The translations under genes were made by a program, and so were the position numbers. A stretch of DNA of 64,000 bases from Escallonia rubra (Eukaryota; Streptophyta; Magnoliopsida; Escalloniales; Escalloniaceae), in NCBI GenBank assembly GCA_033065855.1, contig JAVXUO010003232.1, positions 100,001 through 164,000 on the forward strand, given 5' to 3'. Under the pieces are notes generated by a model that ran no database searches, had not been told where the DNA came from, and saw only the letters and a list, made by a program, of their open reading frames with translations. This document shows, one piece after another, positions 10,440 to 20,892 of this stretch (positions are counted from its first letter, which is position 1; the number at the start of each line of letters is the position of its first letter).

Positions 10440-10940
10440 CCATACCTCTCCTCGACCAAGCCGAGTAGAAGTCCCTAAGTCTGCTATGCCAATCCAAGTA
10501 GACGACTTCCAAAGGCATCTCTGCTCGGCCAAGCCGAGTAGAAGTCCCTGAGTTTCTGTTCAGCCAAGCCGAGTAGACGACTTCCAAAGACCGCTTGGCA
10601 AAGCCGAATAAAAATCCAAGTCTCTGCTCGGCCAAGCCGAGTAGACAACTTCCAAGGGCACCTCTGCTCGACCAGGCCGAGTAGAAGAGCCCCTAAGTCT
10701 CTGCTCGGCCAAGCCGAGTAGACGACTTCCAAGGGCACCTCTGCTCGGCCAGGCCGAGTAGAAGATCCCCTGAGTGTCTGCTCGACCAAACCGAGTAGAC
10801 GACTTCCAAGTTCACCTCTACTCGGCCAAGCCGAGTAGACGAGTTCCTAAAGCATCTCTACTCGGCCAAGCCGAGTAGACGAGTCCCTAAAGCATCTCTA
10901 CTCGGCCAAGCCGAGTAGACGAGTCCCCAGTCTGATCTGT
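10440..10940. repeat. ~35-41-bp hairpin-forming tandem repeat, about twelve copies
   Basis: Each unit contains an inverted repeat: stem CTACTCGGC, loop CAA, stem GCCGAGTAG. The last three copies (from 10818, 10858 and 10898) are perfect 9-bp stems with an exact 40-bp period. Earlier copies use CTGCTCGGC, which keeps pairing through one G-T wobble. Spacers are GACGACTTCCAAGGGCAC-like or GAGTCCCTAAAGCAT. The words GAGTAGACGAG and GAGCAGACGAG also occur in the adjoining 75-bp array, so the two arrays probably share an origin. Confidence 0.9.
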
Positions 10941-11049
10941 TCGGCCCCTAAGATATTTCTCTTCAGCTCATATTGGCCGAATGGTTTTTAATCAGACAGA
11001 AGGGAAGACATTCCAACATTCCATAATCTTCTTCAGAAGAGAGAACATG

Positions 11050-11063
11050 GAATGGGGGGCAAA
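11050..11063 (+). promoter_or_regulatory. Polypurine tract of the Tat element
   Basis: GAATGGGGGGCAAA lies immediately before the TG that opens the 3' LTR. This is the position and composition expected for the primer of plus-strand DNA synthesis. Confidence 0.75.
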
Positions 11064-11463
11064 TGATATGGGCAAAATTAGCAGAGCCAAGATGACGACA
11101 CGTGTCGTCATCCGGAAGAACCATAACTTATGCATTGAATCCACTTCTCCATAAATGATGATAACAGCCCATTAAAGGAGATTAACGGATCATTAATCCG
11201 GAATAAATCTCTATCTATTAGGGTAACCCCCTAATAAGGAGACATAACTACCCTCTGATGGGGAACTCTATATAAAGGAAATGGAGACAAAGAAAGGGGT
11301 AAGTTTTGAGTAAAATAGCAATAGTCAAATTCATACATATTGACTGACTTAAGCATCGGAGTGTCTCCGCCGGAAACACTTCCGGCGAGTAACCGGTGTC
11401 GTTTTTGCTGCGCAGGCTTACTTGCGAATCATTGGAAGCGTGTTCCAGATTTCATCCACAACA
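11064..11463 (+). mobile_element. 3' LTR of the Tat element (about 400 bp)
   Basis: It starts TGATATGGGCAAAATTAGC after the polypurine tract and ends ATTTCATCCACAACA. A TATA box (CTATATAAAGG, 11268-11278) is present. The start and end match the separate Tat-like LTR at 52364-52740 on the minus strand (TGATATGGATAAAA...TTTCATCCACAACA). The related copy has a TGGCGCC primer-binding site just beyond its end, which supports the 3' boundary here. Confidence 0.8.
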
Positions 11464-11654
11464 TTTATGATAAAAAAAAAAAGATGAAGATAAAGACCGC
11501 TTCTGGTTTGAAAAACCTCTTGTGACCCTTCTTTTCGATTATAAACGATGGAATCGACCATTACGATACATAAAAAATAATAGGGCTGTCAAAAATGAAA
11601 TATCACAATATTTTTTTTATACCTGTCGAAGTGATGGAAAACAAAGGATATCCT
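11464..11654. other. Spacer between the Tat element and the NLR stop codon
   Basis: AT-rich sequence with an A-run near 11471-11481. It would hold the 3' UTR of the minus-strand NLR gene. I do not see a clear canonical poly(A) signal. Confidence 0.4.
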
Positions 11655-14594
11655 TTACATATCCACCCACTTAGTGAAGTACTGCAGACATGACTTGGTA
11701 TTTTGGTCATTCCACTCCAACCGGCTCCACCACCATGGATCTCCTCTGATTTGTTTGATAGTTTTCGCACTTTCCGCAGTCAAAGGCAACTTCCTGACTT
11801 TTTTACACTGCGAGACTTCCAGCTCCTCCAGACAGTTCCACGACTCGTTCTCTCCGCTAAGATGCTCTAATTTAGGGAGGAGTTGCAAGTCCACTCTCCG
11901 CAGATTGAAAACAATAGGATGCGGAAGAGGGTTGGCACTAGAACTGCCATACGCAAATAGCTCTTCCAACTCCTCGCAATCAGTTAGTGTGATGCTTACC
12001 AGATGTTCCAAGGCCGAAGTAGAACCCCCAACAGAGAAAAGATATTTTAACTTTTCGCAACGGGCCACCTCGATTGTTCTCAGTTTAGAAAATTCCAAGC
12101 CAAGGGTGGAAGCTAGTTGGGAAATACTCTCCAGATGATGAACACAACGAAGTTCAAGAAGCTCAAGATTTGGTATCTGGCAAAATCCAGCATTACTTGA
12201 TAGGAACTGGCCGTTATAGTCCGATATAGTTAGAAATCTCAGAGCACTGTAGCAAACGTTCCTACCCAAGCTCTCAGGAAACTTTTCCAGTTCTTCACAG
12301 CTATCAAAAGTCAGAGCACTCACGTTATTCAACAGCCACCCAAAGTATTTTCCAGACAGACAAAGAGCGCAGACGGTTACTCTCTTTTCGGTATATCCAC
12401 TTCCATAGAAATATTCTCTTCCATAACTCCGATCCCCAATGATAAAATGGAATCTCTTTAGTCGTTCTATCCATTCAAAACCTCCTGATGCAAGACGCGA
12501 GAAATCCAGGTCAATGTATAGAGCGGTCAAGCGCTCCAGGCATGCCAGCTCAGCATATCGTGTTAGTCTCTCTCTGGCACCGCATGACATATCTAAAAAT
12601 TCTAAGCTAGACAGCTTAGACAAAGTTCCGGATTGAATATGTCTCAAGGCGCGTGTAAAAGATATATCCAATGCTCGTAAGTTACTAAGCTCTTCCATAC
12701 CTTGTGGCAGTTCCTTGATTCTACTTGCTTGACCACAATCCAGCACTTGCAGTTTAGTAAACCCTCGAAGTGGGGGTAGTTCTTTGAGATCGGCGCACCC
12801 CCGGAGAAGAAGAGCCCGAAGTTCACGTAGCTGGAGAAGAGACTGAGGCAATTTCTTAATGCGACTTCCACTCAGGTTCAAAACCTTGAGCGATTTAAAT
12901 GCCATCAAGAATCCTTCTGGAACGATTTCAAGCAAGCGATTACCTTGAAGAAGTAAGGTCGATACCTCTGGACATTGTACCACAGACTCGGGTAGATTTC
13001 TTGTTCTGTTATGCATGAAAGAAACTCGTTTCACCGAATCTGGTGTTTCTACCTCCGGAAAGTTTATCAAGCCAAGTCCAGATCTGACAAAGGCCTTGCA
13101 TCCATCCTCCGATGAAGATGATGATGAAATCCAGGAGGCAAGATCACGAACCACGTCATGCATCCTGACAGTACCAGCGTCAAAATCAACACGCTCCAAC
13201 AAGCATGAGTCTTTCAGGTTCTCAATCAAAGCAATTCCTCTATTCGTTGACTCCTCGTAGTTTCTTAGCTCATCTATCAAACCTTCTGCCAGCCAGGACT
13301 GGATAAGTTCCTTGACGTCAATTGAGAAATCCTCTGGATACAATGCGCAAAATCGGAAACAAGATTTGATAGTCGTTCCCTCTAGTGCATCGTAACTCCA
13401 TTTTAGGGGCTTGTAGACCTTATCATGGATTCCATTGATGTTAGGTACTGGTGACCTCCGCATTTCGCTCAAGGCATCCTCCCACAGCTGAACCATTTCC
13501 TTTCCCCTCATAGACGCGCCAACTATTTTGATTAGTAGGGGCAATCCGCCACATTCTCTAGCCACTTGCTTTGCGACTTGTTCAATGTTTTCAAGATTGA
13601 CAACCTTCCCAGCGTTTTGAGTGAAGAGTTTCCAGGATTCCTCATTATCTAGAACTTCCACTTTGATGTCTTCATCTGTCTTCATCTGCCTGCAAACATC
13701 CAAGGACCGAGAGGTCAATAACAGTTTCCATCCTGGGTGATCGCCTGGTTCAGGGACACCAAGATGATCCAAATCGACCGCCTCCCAAACATCGTCCAGG
13801 ATGAGGAGAAGTTTCTCTTCCAGCTGAAGCCTCTGAAGAATTCTACGAGCTGTGCTCTCCATGCTTTCTTCCATGGTCGTGTCCAATTTCAGCCTCTCGG
13901 CAATATCTATCTGGACCCTCCGCTTGTCAAACTGCTTAGATACCGTAACCCATATGACCACGCTAAAATGTTGGATAAAAGAAGGAGTATTGTTTAAGGT
14001 CCTGACCAAAGTAGTCTTACCTACTCCTCCCATGCCCCAAACGCCAATCCGATTAACATCCTCACAGTTTAACGAATTTAGCACCGAGTCCAAACATTTT
14101 GATGGAACTGAAGGTCCAGGGATGCTCTGGCCTTTTGGCACCTCCTGTTTTCCAAGCTTCAGCTCGGCATCTGCTGTTTGTCTTCGCAAACTACCTTTGT
14201 CTATTAGTTGTTTGACGTCCTTGAGCTTCCTCGTTACTTCACGACCAGGTTTACAACTAAAACAACAACTTGGACAGTACTTGCTTAAAGTTTCACCATT
14301 ATTGTTCGTCGTGCTTGCTTCTATAAACAAACCCACTTCAGTATCCAGCTGCTCGACTTGTTCGAGCCACTCGACAAGTGCAGGGTTCAGCAGTTCATGG
14401 CCATCTCTCTTAGCCTCGGCGATTATTTCTTTCACGCTGATTCTGAGAATGATCAGGCTAGCCATTTCCCCTCTGAGATTGTCGAGGTTCGATCGAAATT
14501 TCGCGAAATTCTCGATCTTACAATAGGCGGAGCCGCAAAAACATTTTCCTAGTTCTACTATAGCTGCTGCCAAAGCAGAAGCCAGAAATTCCAT
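11655..14594 (-). CDS. CC-NB-LRR disease-resistance protein (NLR), RPS2/RPS5-type
   Basis: Single-exon 979-codon gene, complete from ATG to TAA. NLRs of this class are intracellular receptors that sense pathogen effectors and trigger immunity. A helical N-terminal domain lies at ~1-150. The NB-ARC domain follows: P-loop GMGGVGKTT (187-195), RNBS-A around [11 protein letters not shown], kinase-2 LLLILDDVW (262-270), RNBS-B LLLTSRS (291-297), GGLPL (349-353), [11 protein letters not shown] (412-422) and MHD (478-480). About a dozen imperfect leucine-rich repeats run from ~530 to the end. There is no EDVID motif and no TIR or RPW8 domain, as in the RPS2/RPS5-like group. All nucleotide-binding motifs are intact and no stop interrupts the frame, so it looks functional. 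A (GA)n tract lies just upstream of the ATG. The start is chosen because [15 protein letters not shown] is a normal CNL opening. Confidence 0.95.
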   Translation of the reverse strand: MEFLASALAAAIVELGKCFCGSAYCKIENFAKFRSNLDNLRGEMASLIILRISVKEIIAEAKRDGHELLNPALVEWLEQVEQLDTEVGLFIEASTTNNNGETLSKYCPSCCFSCKPGREVTRKLKDVKQLIDKGSLRRQTADAELKLGKQEVPKGQSIPGPSVPSKCLDSVLNSLNCEDVNRIGVWGMGGVGKTTLVRTLNNTPSFIQHFSVVIWVTVSKQFDKRRVQIDIAERLKLDTTMEESMESTARRILQRLQLEEKLLLILDDVWEAVDLDHLGVPEPGDHPGWKLLLTSRSLDVCRQMKTDEDIKVEVLDNEESWKLFTQNAGKVVNLENIEQVAKQVARECGGLPLLIKIVGASMRGKEMVQLWEDALSEMRRSPVPNINGIHDKVYKPLKWSYDALEGTTIKSCFRFCALYPEDFSIDVKELIQSWLAEGLIDELRNYEESTNRGIALIENLKDSCLLERVDFDAGTVRMHDVVRDLASWISSSSSSEDGCKAFVRSGLGLINFPEVETPDSVKRVSFMHNRTRNLPESVVQCPEVSTLLLQGNRLLEIVPEGFLMAFKSLKVLNLSGSRIKKLPQSLLQLRELRALLLRGCADLKELPPLRGFTKLQVLDCGQASRIKELPQGMEELSNLRALDISFTRALRHIQSGTLSKLSSLEFLDMSCGARERLTRYAELACLERLTALYIDLDFSRLASGGFEWIERLKRFHFIIGDRSYGREYFYGSGYTEKRVTVCALCLSGKYFGWLLNNVSALTFDSCEELEKFPESLGRNVCYSALRFLTISDYNGQFLSSNAGFCQIPNLELLELRCVHHLESISQLASTLGLEFSKLRTIEVARCEKLKYLFSVGGSTSALEHLVSITLTDCEELEELFAYGSSSANPLPHPIVFNLRRVDLQLLPKLEHLSGENESWNCLEELEVSQCKKVRKLPLTAESAKTIKQIRGDPWWWSRLEWNDQNTKSCLQYFTKWVDM
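14015..14036 (+). promoter_or_regulatory. Candidate miR482/2118-family target site in the NLR P-loop codons
   Basis: The mRNA here encodes the GMGGVGKT P-loop. Its complement, read on the plus strand over these 22 bases, starts TCTTACC and ends CCCATGCC, closely resembling miR482-family sequences as I remember them. In many eudicots miR482/2118 cuts NLR transcripts at this motif and starts phased siRNA production. Here it is an inference from pattern; the guide RNA is not in the window. Confidence 0.45.
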
Positions 14595-14642
14595 GGCAGA
14601 GCGTTTGGTAGAAGAAAAGCAAATGTAGCAGATGAGGCTTAA

Positions 14643-14646
<4 letters not shown>

Positions 14647-14673
<27 letters not shown>
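14647..14673. repeat. (GA)n microsatellite upstream of the NLR start
   Basis: About 27 bases of uninterrupted GA dinucleotides, 53-79 bases upstream of the NLR start codon. On the NLR strand it reads (CT)n, common in plant 5' UTRs. It is likely polymorphic. Confidence 0.9.
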
Positions 14674-15059
14674 CCTGCCTGAGATTTTGCTGACCCGTTC
14701 CGTCTTATGTGCTCTGTTTGGAGGCAACTGGGTCGGTTGGATTATCAAGTCATAAGCAGTGTGCATCATCAAATAAGTCTAATACGTCATAAGCATTATT
14801 TATTGCCATGATCCCAAATTATAATTAAGACCAGAATGATATAATCTAGGATTTCTTAAATGTCATGGTTACGTATATATTGTGGAAGTCCATTAGTTTG
14901 AAGTAAAATACTACTCTTTGATTGAAAGGTTACAAAAAAAATTCTGTTATCTGCAAGTTGTTTTCTTTAATCAAATTTGATGTAAAAGATGTAGTAGTTC
15001 TAGGATAGTTTAGTTTTAATGTGAATGGAGGTAGATTTTGATATGATTTTTTTAGAAAT
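14674..15059. other. NLR upstream region
   Basis: Presumed promoter of the minus-strand NLR gene, AT-rich beyond 14760. I cannot point to a confident TATA box or defence cis-element. Confidence 0.4.
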
Positions 15060-15180
15060 TAGAGAGCATGCAGGAGTTCAAGGGTGATGAACGTGAAAGA
15101 AGCCTTGTCTTCCTTCTCCGGAAGATTCGCAGTCTGTGCTTCAGAGCATATTGGCTTGACTTGCATAGACTTGACTCATG
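15060..15180 (-). pseudogene. Possible first-exon fragment of an LRR receptor kinase-like gene, copy B
   Basis: The minus strand reads EAQTANLPEKEDKASF. This resembles the segment just after the signal peptide in LRR-VIII-type receptor kinases (EAQ..LP..EV.AL). The same segment recurs at 19320-19430 as EAQTGNLPE.EGKASF. No intact frame continues. The family call is inference from a short match. Confidence 0.35.
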
Positions 15181-15584
15181 GTAGACTTGCCTGAGAGTGG
15201 AGATGGTTTTTGTCATATCCAGTACCGTTTCCTCTTCTTGAGCTCATAGATTCTCATTCCAAGCTGTATGCTTATGATGCAACGATAAGTCTAGACGTCC
15301 ATCATGTCTCATTCATTGTGTGAATAAGAAAAGTCATGGTTGATGTTTTCATATCATATATGCAGAAGAGCAATTGAAACTTGATTGGACAATCATAACT
15401 CCCCGACCCCGACCCAACCCAAAAGTCCAAAATAGATATTTTGGCCTCTTCTCTCCTTGAGGAGAATAGTAATACTTCAAGACTTTGGAGGATATCAAGA
15501 CTTTAAAAGGTTTAGATATTTGAGATATATGATCTCAAATATCTTTCCCATGCATTTATATTTTCTTTCTTTATCCTAATCTTA

Positions 15585-15930
15585 CAATGCTGCAATAATT
15601 TAGGGGTAATTTTTATGCAACAAGAAATAAAAGGTTTAGCTGCTTGATTGACTTGCGAAAAAGTTTCCCAGGATAATGTACATATCGTACAATGTTTCTG
15701 AGCTTGAACGGAGGGTTGCCTACGTAGGCATTTGAGCTCATGAGTTTCTTCTGCATTTTGTGAATAACTGTCACTATGAAACATACAAAGAAGAACCAAC
15801 TAAGAATTTTGCTTCAAACAAGCGGACCAACGTGTTGAAAAATTCTAAGCTTCGGCTTACCTTAATCAACGACTAATGAACATTAAAGTACCTCGGTTGG
15901 CAGGGAAAGCTACCAATATGGCTTTTCGTT
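15585..15930. repeat. Tandem duplication, first copy (partner at 16680-17000)
   Basis: About 340 bases align with 16680-17000 at an offset of ~1.09 kb. Shared words include TTTAGGGGTAAT, AAGTTTCCCA, ATCATACAATGTTTCT-like, AAGAAGAACCAAC and TTTTGCTTCAAACAAGC. By eye the copies are about 80% alike. The block lies among receptor-kinase-like remnants and probably duplicated with them. Confidence 0.7.
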
Positions 15931-16679
15931 AACCTCCACAACAGCATCAGGCACCGACCAACATAATGGTAGTGGGCTTAATATGGAATAGATGTACATC
16001 ATTTTTCTGCAAAATCCACACTTTTTGGTCACTAAAAGAGGCAGCATACTAGGCATGTCATTATGATACGAAAATGCAATCATTCTTCACTAGATTTTGG
16101 TAAAATAACATACCAATTAAAGTTATGAGACATCTTCCTCCTTGATAGTAGTTTTAGATGCTAGATTGATATCACTAAAAGTTGAGCTATCTATGTTTTC
16201 AGTTACTTATCAATACAATTCTCATTGTCTTGAGTTGTTGGCTAGTTTGAAATTTTTAAAAGTTTTGGACTCTCCTTTTTTCTTTTCTAAAAAGTAAAAC
16301 CTGTTACACTTTGCTAAAGTATTTGATAGAGAGTTATCATATCGCATTGCATCCCGTGTATTGCATGGTCCATTAGATAGTAGTTCAATTGAGCTTTTAT
16401 TTTTGGCAACTAATACAAACCTTTCGTCTGCCACTCCTTAGGATGCCATGCGAGGTCATTGCAAATGGATCTGCCGGTTCACCAACCATTGATGGTTCTA
16501 GAACCGCTAAGCCTTAGCAAATAAAGCAGATGGGTACCTCTTATAGGCCCAATGATGAGAGTGTCTACCTCTTAGTTTTGGCAAGTCCATGTCAATTTCA
16601 CCCTACGCAGACTATATGTTTTTGAAATACAAGGCAAGTGTTACTGGTGCATTATTTGCAATTTTCTTTTGAAAGTTTC

Positions 16680-17000
16680 CAATCTTGCAATCCTGCCATG
16701 GTTTAGGGGTAATCTCAATTCAACAAGAAATATTTGACTAAGCTATGAGAAAGTTTCCCAAGAAAATATACATATCATACAATGTTTCTTAGCTTGGGTT
16801 CCATACGTAGGCATTAGAGATCACGAGTTTCTTGATCACCATCTTGAGAATAACTGTTATTATGCAACATAGAAAGAAGAACCAACATATAATTTTGCTT
16901 CAAACAAGCAGGGGTTCAACGTGTCGAACAATTTGAGCTTAACTTACCTTAATTGATTACTCACCAACAGTAAAGTCCCTTAGTTGGCGGATGATAGCTA
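16680..17000. repeat. Tandem duplication, second copy (partner at 15585-15930)
   Basis: See the partner entry. Both copies share the segment CAACGTGT(T/C)GAA and the following TTACCTTAAT, which on the minus strand creates a GTAAG-like donor word. This hints that they include a former exon-intron boundary. Confidence 0.7.
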
Positions 17001-17003
17001 CTA

Positions 17004-17192
17004 TCACTCCTTTCCTATGGAAAATGAAGATCGACTATGTACAGATCCTTCAAATGTGGAGGACGTAAACTGGGCAGATGTAGAGGAAGAGTCATTGGGT
17101 GCTGCATCAGATGACTGAACAATGGCTTCAATTTCAATTGAGTTATCGGGTCGCATCACATTATGTTTGTCTCTCAGGGATTGAAACATCAA
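17004..17192 (-). pseudogene. Possible C-terminal tail of a decayed receptor kinase
   Basis: A 62-codon open stretch on the minus strand ends with a Ser/Thr-rich tail (SSSTSAQFTSSTFEGS). Such tails are common after the kinase domain of LRR receptor kinases. No kinase motif is seen next to it. It sits between the LRR-like fragment at 18.8 kb and the duplicated block at 16.7 kb, in the order expected for one minus-strand gene. Tentative. Confidence 0.25.
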
Positions 17193-17199
17193 GTCATTA

Positions 17200-17810
17200 T
17201 TGAAAGTTCAGATCATTGAAAGTTCAGATCTGTAGAAGAACAAGTTGAGTTTATGAAGTGCTTCTCACAGTTTATGAAGCAATAACTGCATCTTCATCTG
17301 CCCTGTCTTGCTCTTTCTCTGAAGTAATTTCTTCTTGAGTAATGAGAACTAGGAAATTGTAGAGTCCCTAAGACGGTGATGGTATTTACTTGACAATGTG
17401 AGAATTAAATTTCATACTCCAGTACTATAAGATGAGTTTACCAAGATGGTCAATAGCACGTCATACTGCAATTCATGTTCCCACAGTGAAACATATAAAT
17501 TTTCGTAGTTCCTTGCGAATCAAACTGTATTGATACGGTAAAGTTACAAAACCTTGTTCCCTTGATATTCTGCCTCCTAAATGTCCACTCCACCAAGCAA
17601 TATTAATAACTCCAACAGCAATGATTATCTTCTTTTTTCTATTGTAAGGAGGCTTGAATGAAGAGGCTTGAAAAACAGATGCGCTACGATGTCAAATGAT
17701 TTTAGTAGATGCAGTTTTTTCTTCATGATTCGAGCAACCTAATATATATAGCATCCCATAAGATTATTTAGAACTATTCAAGTTGGATCAAAAGGACAGA
17801 AACCGCAAAT
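17200..17810. other. Gene-free stretch
   Basis: AT-rich sequence with no coding signal, RNA gene or repeat that I recognise. It may be decayed introns of the receptor-kinase-like remnant. Confidence 0.4.
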
Positions 17811-17940
17811 TTCAGGAACAACTCACAAAATTTTTCATGAGAGTTTTGACCAATTCTAAACGTATTTTTCATGTGATTGAGCGAAACAAAGAGTTTTGTG
17901 AGTTGTTCCTGAAAAATACGTTTAGAGTTTTGAATAACTC
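17810..17940. repeat. Imperfect inverted repeat
   Basis: AGGAACAACTCACAAAATTT near 17814 is found reversed near 17893-17915, and the adjoining AAACGTATTTTTCA is reversed next to it. The same words occur again in direct orientation at 18720-18780 (CTAAACATATTTTTCAGGAA). The pair of direct copies flanks the TTTTAGCGACGG cluster at 18295-18700. Confidence 0.6.
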
Positions 17941-18294
17941 ACAAAGAACAGTATAAGAAGTGCAAAGGGAGCTATATATGTTGAGAATGAAGCAACTCAG
18001 TGCTTTTTATAAAGAAAGGCGCGCATGTGTACTTGTACAGGTTGGAAGACATTAGCCTCTATTTTTCATAAATGCCCCTACCATCTCGCTTAGTTTTTCT
18101 TTTGTAAAAGACAATAGCCTCTGTGTTTTTTTTTTATTATTATTGTTTGTGAGAATTTTTATCCCTTGTTTTTATGCCGCTAAACTCGGATCAAACTTGT
18201 GACTATTTTGGCCTATGGATTGAGAAATGATTTGCTAAAGTCATAGTTTTGTGAGAAGCGTGATACTTTTTATGTGAATGTGCACAAGAAGAAA

Positions 18295-18700
18295 AATGAC
18301 TTTTTCCATTGGTAAAGACTTTTAGCAACGGACTGCATTCGCTAAAAGTCTATTACGACAAAGGCCGTCGCTAAAAGATTAACGAATTGGTGGTCCGTAA
18401 TTTTCATTAATATTTTTTTATGAAATTCATTTTAAAAAAAATACTTTTAGTGATCGAATTTCCATCGCTAAAAGTCTGTGCTAACTGCGCGCGAGCGCAT
18501 GGGCAGGCGCGAGGGGGGGGGGGGTTAATGATGGAAATTCAGTCATAAAAAATATCCGAATAGGACTTTTAGCGACGGATGTTCCGTCGCTAAAAGTCCG
18601 TCGGTAATAACTTTAGCAACAAAAATTTATGTTGCTAAAAAACCAATTGCAGATCCTTCCTTTTGCACTTTTAGCGACAGAAAGTCTGTCGCTAAAAATA
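18295..18700. mobile_element. TTTTAGCGACGG repeat cluster, CACTA-like non-autonomous remnant
   Basis: Back-to-back inverted words of the form TTTTAGCGACGGA and TCCGTCGCTAAAA occur about eight times. Such arrays are known as subterminal repeats of plant CACTA (En/Spm-type) transposons. No transposase and no clear CACTA terminus are present. A second, related cluster lies at 32053-32405. Confidence 0.5.
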
Positions 18701-18802
18701 GTTTTCAATCGCTCAATCACAAAATACCATTTTGACTAATTCTAAACATATTTTTCAGGAACAACTCACAAAATTTCAATTGGTAGAAGCCCACTGGGGG
18801 GG

Positions 18803-18960
18803 GGGGGGGGGGGGATCGTACCACTGAGGTAGTTGCCACTTAGATCACTGCAAACATTAGATAGCAATATTATGCTAATCCTGCCGTGTGAGAACTCTGT
18901 TTTAGCCAGAAGAGGGTCCAAGATGAGATGAAGTTCTAAGTTTACAAACATGAATTATGA
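18803..18960 (-). pseudogene. LRR fragment of a decayed receptor-like gene
   Basis: The minus strand reads DLSGNYLSGTIP, a typical plant extracellular leucine-rich repeat, directly after a TTTGCAG splice-acceptor-like word. LRR-VIII-type receptor kinases have introns at such LRR boundaries. A 19-base G-run (18796-18814) follows immediately and ends the similarity. Confidence 0.5.
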
Positions 18961-19319
18961 GAATGATACTTTTGGCCTGCAGATAAAACGTCAACTCGCG
19001 AAGTTCAAAGAGAAATAGAACCATCACGAGTGAAAGTCCTTGATACACGATACCAGCTGTTTATCTTTGGCTATGCAGGGGACTTTATTAGCTTGCCCAA
19101 CGGTTAGGGACTAAATAGTCCTCTGAAGTTAACCAAAAGCATAACAAACCAGATCATACAAAAAATATAACTTGTGCAGTCATATTTCATAATGATCAAG
19201 TATTCTCCGATTTCTGCATCTCAAATTCCAGAGGATATATAGCGATGTGTCAGAATATAGGAAATGAGAACAGGAGAGTTTTCAGTGTTGAAAAGAAGTT
19301 ATTTGTTCTACCTGCAAAT

Positions 19320-19430
19320 TCATAGAAGAAAAACAAGTAAACGAAGAACATGAAAGAAGCCTTGCCTTCCTACTCAGGAAGATTCCCGGTCTGCGCTTCA
19401 ATGCCACTTGCTTCAAAGCATAGTAGGTAG
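19320..19430 (-). pseudogene. Possible first-exon fragment of an LRR receptor kinase-like gene, copy A
   Basis: The minus strand reads EASGIEAQTGNLPE followed by EGKASFMFF, matching the copy at 15060-15180. With the LRR fragment at 18.8 kb and the tail at 17.1 kb, this suggests one decayed minus-strand gene of about 2.4 kb and the start of another. Confidence 0.35.
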
Positions 19431-19459
19431 GATAGACAAGATGAGCATGAGAGTTGAGA

Positions 19460-20892
19460 TGATTTTCTTATATATATATACACATATATAAAAGGCTCTA
19501 AGATCATCCACATAGGTTCCACTTAGAAATAGTACTGCTAGAAAGCTCCCTTGGTCTTTTCATTTGCTTTGATCTTCACAACTGGTTAAAAAAGTTCCCA
19601 GCATTCCTCATGGCAGACACAGCAGCAGTTTCAAACTGCATTATTTGAGTTTCAGTCTCACATGAAAGATTTTGCTTTCCTCACTTAGATATATGAGCAG
19701 TCTCCACTTTCAAAGCATGCATAACATGTAAGCGTGACAAAAAAAGACTAGAATAGACGAAAGCAGTAAAAAAAGTTAGTGATACTGAACAATCAATTAC
19801 TGTTGCGAAAGTATGCTACTGCCTTCTTTCAGTGAGATGGTTTATGAGTAGTCTATTGTTATTTTTTAATGGCATCGCGCTGTGATACTTATTGTTGCTG
19901 TTATTTTCCTTGTACTAGCTTTCTGATAGCTGACTATATGATGCTTCATCAGGTAAATGAAGAGACTAAACCTTGGAAAGCCAAACTTGGTGTTCTGTAG
20001 AAATTGCATGCTCGCATGTCAAAGTCTGGTGTCACAAATTTTCAAACTTACATACTGGCTGACAAAGAGTTCATTCTTTATGTTCATATTGTTAGAGGTA
20101 TTAACATCCTTGTCTAGTTACTTGCATGATTGCCACTAAATACAACACAGGGAACAAAAATTCAAGCCACTTCATCTGCAATTGATCAAAAGAATTGTCT
20201 ACTATAGTACTACGCAAAATTCACCACCTCTTGCCCCTCTTGCTTCCGCAGCTTCACCTCCACAGGACGATCATTCAATTGCTCACTATTCATTAATCTC
20301 TTAACTCTACCAAGCAACAGTTGCACTGGAGACCAAGATAAACCCCACTTTCTATGTGGTACTTTTATTTGCAACATACAACCGTTTCCCATGGAGAGAA
20401 GGACTCAGCTTTGATTCGCACTCTCGACCTGTATGGATGCCTTTTATATACCAATTGGGAAATTTGAGGATTTACAGTCTGTAATTTGGGGATTTAGAAC
20501 TTGGTAATATTTTTGAAATACCGACAAAATTTTACATCTAGGATGTTTTGTTGTTGTTGTTGTTATGCATTGGCTATTGCTGTATTGATCAACATTACTT
20601 CATTGTCTTTCTTATGTCTTCTTTGCTTTTTCCACCCTTTTCTTTTCATCCCACGTCAAACATGACAATTGGTTGATTAGTTTCTGATGTTTTCGTGAAG
20701 GTTCAGTTTAATGAGATGATGGCTTCACAGAGGGAGATCAACCAGCTCCCTAAATATATATGGCATAATTGCAGAATTGGGTCATCCTCTGCTTGGTGAT
20801 GAGTTGAGATTTCTTCAAGTTTAATTGAGAAATTGTTAAATAAATTTTTTAGCCTTCTTTGTGTGCTTATGAAATCAGATTATGGGAAGAAA
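19460..20892. other. Gene-free stretch
   Basis: A short (TA)n tract lies near 19470-19490. Short open frames at 19957-20139 (+) and 20210-20392 (-) show no recognisable family. I see no RNA gene or repeat. Confidence 0.4.

Larger units (their letters stand above)
1..11463 (+). mobile_element. Tat-lineage Ty3/gypsy LTR retrotransposon, 3' part (5' end lies outside the window)
   Basis: Seen in order on the plus strand: the end of gag with a zinc-knuckle-like motif, aspartic protease, reverse transcriptase, RNase H and integrase. A long ORF on the opposite strand follows, then two tandem-repeat arrays, a polypurine tract and a 3' LTR. Integrase directly after RNase H defines Ty3/gypsy. No chromodomain follows integrase. 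The non-chromovirus layout, extra antisense ORF and repeat-rich region before the 3' LTR are known for the Tat (Ogre/Retand-like) lineage. The 5' LTR and most of gag are beyond the window edge, so LTR age cannot be estimated. It is a fossil: the coding part carries about three to four breaks plus a nested solo LTR. Family call 0.85; clade within Tat is inference. Confidence 0.85.

Noticed and set aside
9952-10635. 227-codon minus-strand and 169-codon plus-strand ORFs of 25-residue repeats
   Set aside because: They exist only because the 75-bp tandem unit is a multiple of three; codon content is the repeat read in different frames.
14518-14772. 84-codon minus-strand ORF overlapping the NLR start
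   Set aside because: It runs through the (CT)n tract in another frame of the NLR leader and lacks any domain.
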